NCBI GenBank assembly: GCA_013365365.1
Contig: JABVXU010000367.1
Span: forward strand, 1-54,678
Source: Cruorifilaria tuberocauda
Taxonomy: Eukaryota; Nematoda; Chromadorea; Rhabditida; Onchocercidae
Direction: 5' to 3'
DNA length: 54,678 nucleotides
Shown here: positions 53,037 through 54,678 of the stretch, in pieces
Layout: each line of letters starts with the position of its first letter
Position numbering within the stretch: position 1 is the first letter of the stretch
Position numbers and translations under genes: made by a program
Notes under the pieces: generated by a model
Database searches by the model: none
What the model was told of the DNA's origin: nothing
The model's input: only the letters and a program-made list of their open reading frames with translations

Positions 53037-54365
53037 ATGTATTGGCCAATGGTATCACAACAAGTGATAAAAATTATTATTGCGATGAGCTATATTACAA
53101 ATACCTTTGCTTGTTTCAGTAGTAAGAATTCTTTTTTTTTTCTCTCATAAATAATGATAATTAATTTTATCAAAATTAAATTCTAATTAGAAATTAACAA
53201 AAAATTGAATAAGCATTTGTAATGCAGGTATGTACAGGTATTAAATGTAGCATAAGAAACAGTATGTGTAAATTACTTACTTCAATTATATGGAAGGTAA
53301 TGGTGTTACACGTAGCGTAAGAAACAATATTTGTAAATTACTTACTTCAATTATATGGAAGGTAATGGTGTTACACGTAGCGTAAGAAACAATATCTGTA
53401 AACTACTTACTTCAATTGTATGAGAAGTAATGATCCAAGTAATGTATTACGTGTAAGTTACTTACTTGAGTTATATATTAAGTAATAATAAAGTAATGAT
53501 AATGAAATCAAGGTAAATTAGAAACAGAACAAAATGAAACAAACAATTAAATCAAGTATCAATTTTACTTAGGGAATTTAATTTGTTAGCTATTTAGGTG
53601 GCTTTTGTTCTTGCCCAACAGCGCTTAGTGGTTGTCAATGTGCGCAACAACAACACCATGTATCGTTACGACCAGATAATTACATTGCACCATCTGTATC
53701 CTATAAATTGCCGAGTAAGTAATTTTGATAAAATAATTTATTAAATTAAGATAAAAGAAGGAAACGCTTGGAATAGATTTACTTAGAATAAGTTAGATTA
53801 GAAATTTACTTAGATAGATTAGAGTAAGTTGTTTATAATCAATGGAATATTTGTTTGAATGAATAGATTTATTGTAAATTATAAGTAATTAGTTGTAAAA
53901 TGACCTTTGATAAGGATTAATTAATTAGATGAATGAAATTGATTAAATGATATGCGCATTTAATTTTATTTAAAGAATATGAATAATTTCAGGTTTGCAT
54001 GTTCCTCCTTCGCCATCCTATTCTGCACCATATCAATCATATCAACCGTATCAACCGGTACCACTTACAAGGGTCCCGTACCAACAAAGGTATAATTTTC
54101 CCTATACCTATAATGCACCACAATCATTACCTCAACAGTCTATGGTACCATCATTACCATCATATAATAACCAACCATCTACCGGTAATATCATAGGCGC
54201 ATCTGAAAATTACATTCCATCCTATCATATTTATGGAATTCATTCACAAGAATTATCACCAAATACGGTGGCAGAGGTACCACCATTTTATGAACCACAA
54301 AGGTACTCAGATGAGCAGGACGAAGATTTGCAACAAGTCGAAGTGGCACCTTCTCTTATCACCAG
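53037..54365 (+). CDS. Secreted Cys-rich then Pro/Tyr/Gln-rich protein, 5' part (possible ground-like family)
   Basis: Exons: 53037-53121, 53598-53714, 53993-54365; phases agree and 191 residues are visible, continuing beyond the window. The start MYWPMVSQQVIKIIIAMSYI has the hydrophobic core of a signal peptide, with likely cleavage near NTFACFS. Then comes a short Cys cluster (FCSCPTALSGCQCAQQQ), followed by a long low-complexity segment rich in Pro, Tyr, Gln and Ser (APYQSYQPYQPVP) and an acidic stretch (DEQDEDLQQVEV). Nematode groundhog-like (GRL) proteins have a signal peptide, Cys-rich and Pro-rich segments and a C-terminal ground-like domain; that domain would lie outside this window, so the family is a guess. 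A cuticle-associated protein is an alternative. The last exon could instead read on to a stop at 54439-54441. Confidence 0.65.
53238..53500. repeat. 65-bp tandem repeat in first intron of the secreted-protein gene
   Basis: Units begin at 53238, 53303 and 53368, exactly 65 apart, with a degraded fourth after 53433. Units 2 and 3 are nearly identical and carry GTGTTACACGTAGCGTAAG and TTACTTACTTCAATT. Confidence 0.9.
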
Positions 54366-54678
54366 GTTAATTATTGATTATCTCCATTCATATATTTTTT
54401 CATTTTTCATTAGAGCGAAAAAAAATTATGGATTAGCTTAATTTTTAAATTATAGGATTGATAATAATATACCTCTCTAAGCTAAAATTACTATTTTGAG
54501 TTAAATTTGATGATTTTAATCATAAATTGAATTCAGTAGTAAATTTAATGCTACTTTTTCGAAAAGAAAAATGTTAATTAAATTTGAAAACTATTAATTT
54601 GTTTCCACCTAATCATATATCATTGATTAACTAACTACTTGAATTAAGTAATAATTTGTACTGAAATAGCAATTGAAT
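54366..54678 (+). other. Probable intron to window end
   Basis: AT-rich sequence after a GTTAAT donor. No further exon is recognised before the window ends. Confidence 0.5.

Noticed and set aside
53238..53500. CRISPR-like regular repeats
   Set aside because: The whole 65-base unit is repeated with no unique spacers, and the organism is a eukaryote.

Overview
This is a eukaryotic, AT-rich window (roughly 70 percent A+T or more by eye). It carries multi-exon genes with GT-AG introns, several short exons, and TTTYAG-type acceptors sitting a few bases upstream of start codons. The proteins encoded (a LEV-10-like CUB/LDLa synaptic protein, class II sirtuin, RanBP9, Dus2 and others) and the probable spliced-leader acceptors indicate a nematode. 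Intron lengths and base composition would fit a clade III (spirurid/filarial-type) worm, but the species is an inference. All exon models were built by hand by matching splice phases; nothing was aligned by computer.

Layout. 1-8244 (+): the 3' half of a LEV-10-like gene, with partial CUB, CUB, CUB, LDLa, transmembrane segment and cytoplasmic tail. 8245-12326: intergenic, with nested tandem repeats and a small region of paired inverted repeats. 12327-19344 (+): RanBP9/RanBPM orthologue, 17 exons, 698 codons, closing without a phase error. 21713-25650 (+): Dus2 tRNA-dihydrouridine synthase with a C-terminal dsRNA-binding domain, 13 exons, 439 codons. 26093-31182 (-): leukotriene-A4-hydrolase-type M1 aminopeptidase, 11 exons, 603 codons, convergent with dus2. 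32560-33979 (-): VCPKMT/METTL21D-type lysine methyltransferase, 4 exons. 35550-36375 (+): small C/EBP-gamma-type bZIP factor. 37514-39724 (+): neuroguidin (Sas10/Utp3/C1D family). 40590-41471 (-): SIRT4-type sirtuin in one uninterrupted exon. 41472-53036: an 11.5 kb gene-free stretch full of micro-, mini- and complex satellites, including a three-copy hairpin repeat. 53037-window end (+): the 5' part of a secreted Cys-rich then Pro/Tyr/Gln-rich protein, possibly of the ground-like (GRL) group.

The genes do not form an obvious pathway. Most are housekeeping functions: a ubiquitin-ligase scaffold, tRNA modification, peptide trimming, chaperone methylation, ribosome small-subunit processing and a mitochondrial-type sirtuin. 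They sit beside neuromuscular and cuticle/secreted genes, and the spacing between same-strand genes (over 1 kb) argues against classic tight operons.

No mobile-element protein, rRNA or tRNA gene was recognised. The most unusual material is non-coding: phase-locked tandem repeats that carry splice-acceptor or GATA-type motifs, and a family of near-perfect hairpins at 51.2-51.85 kb.
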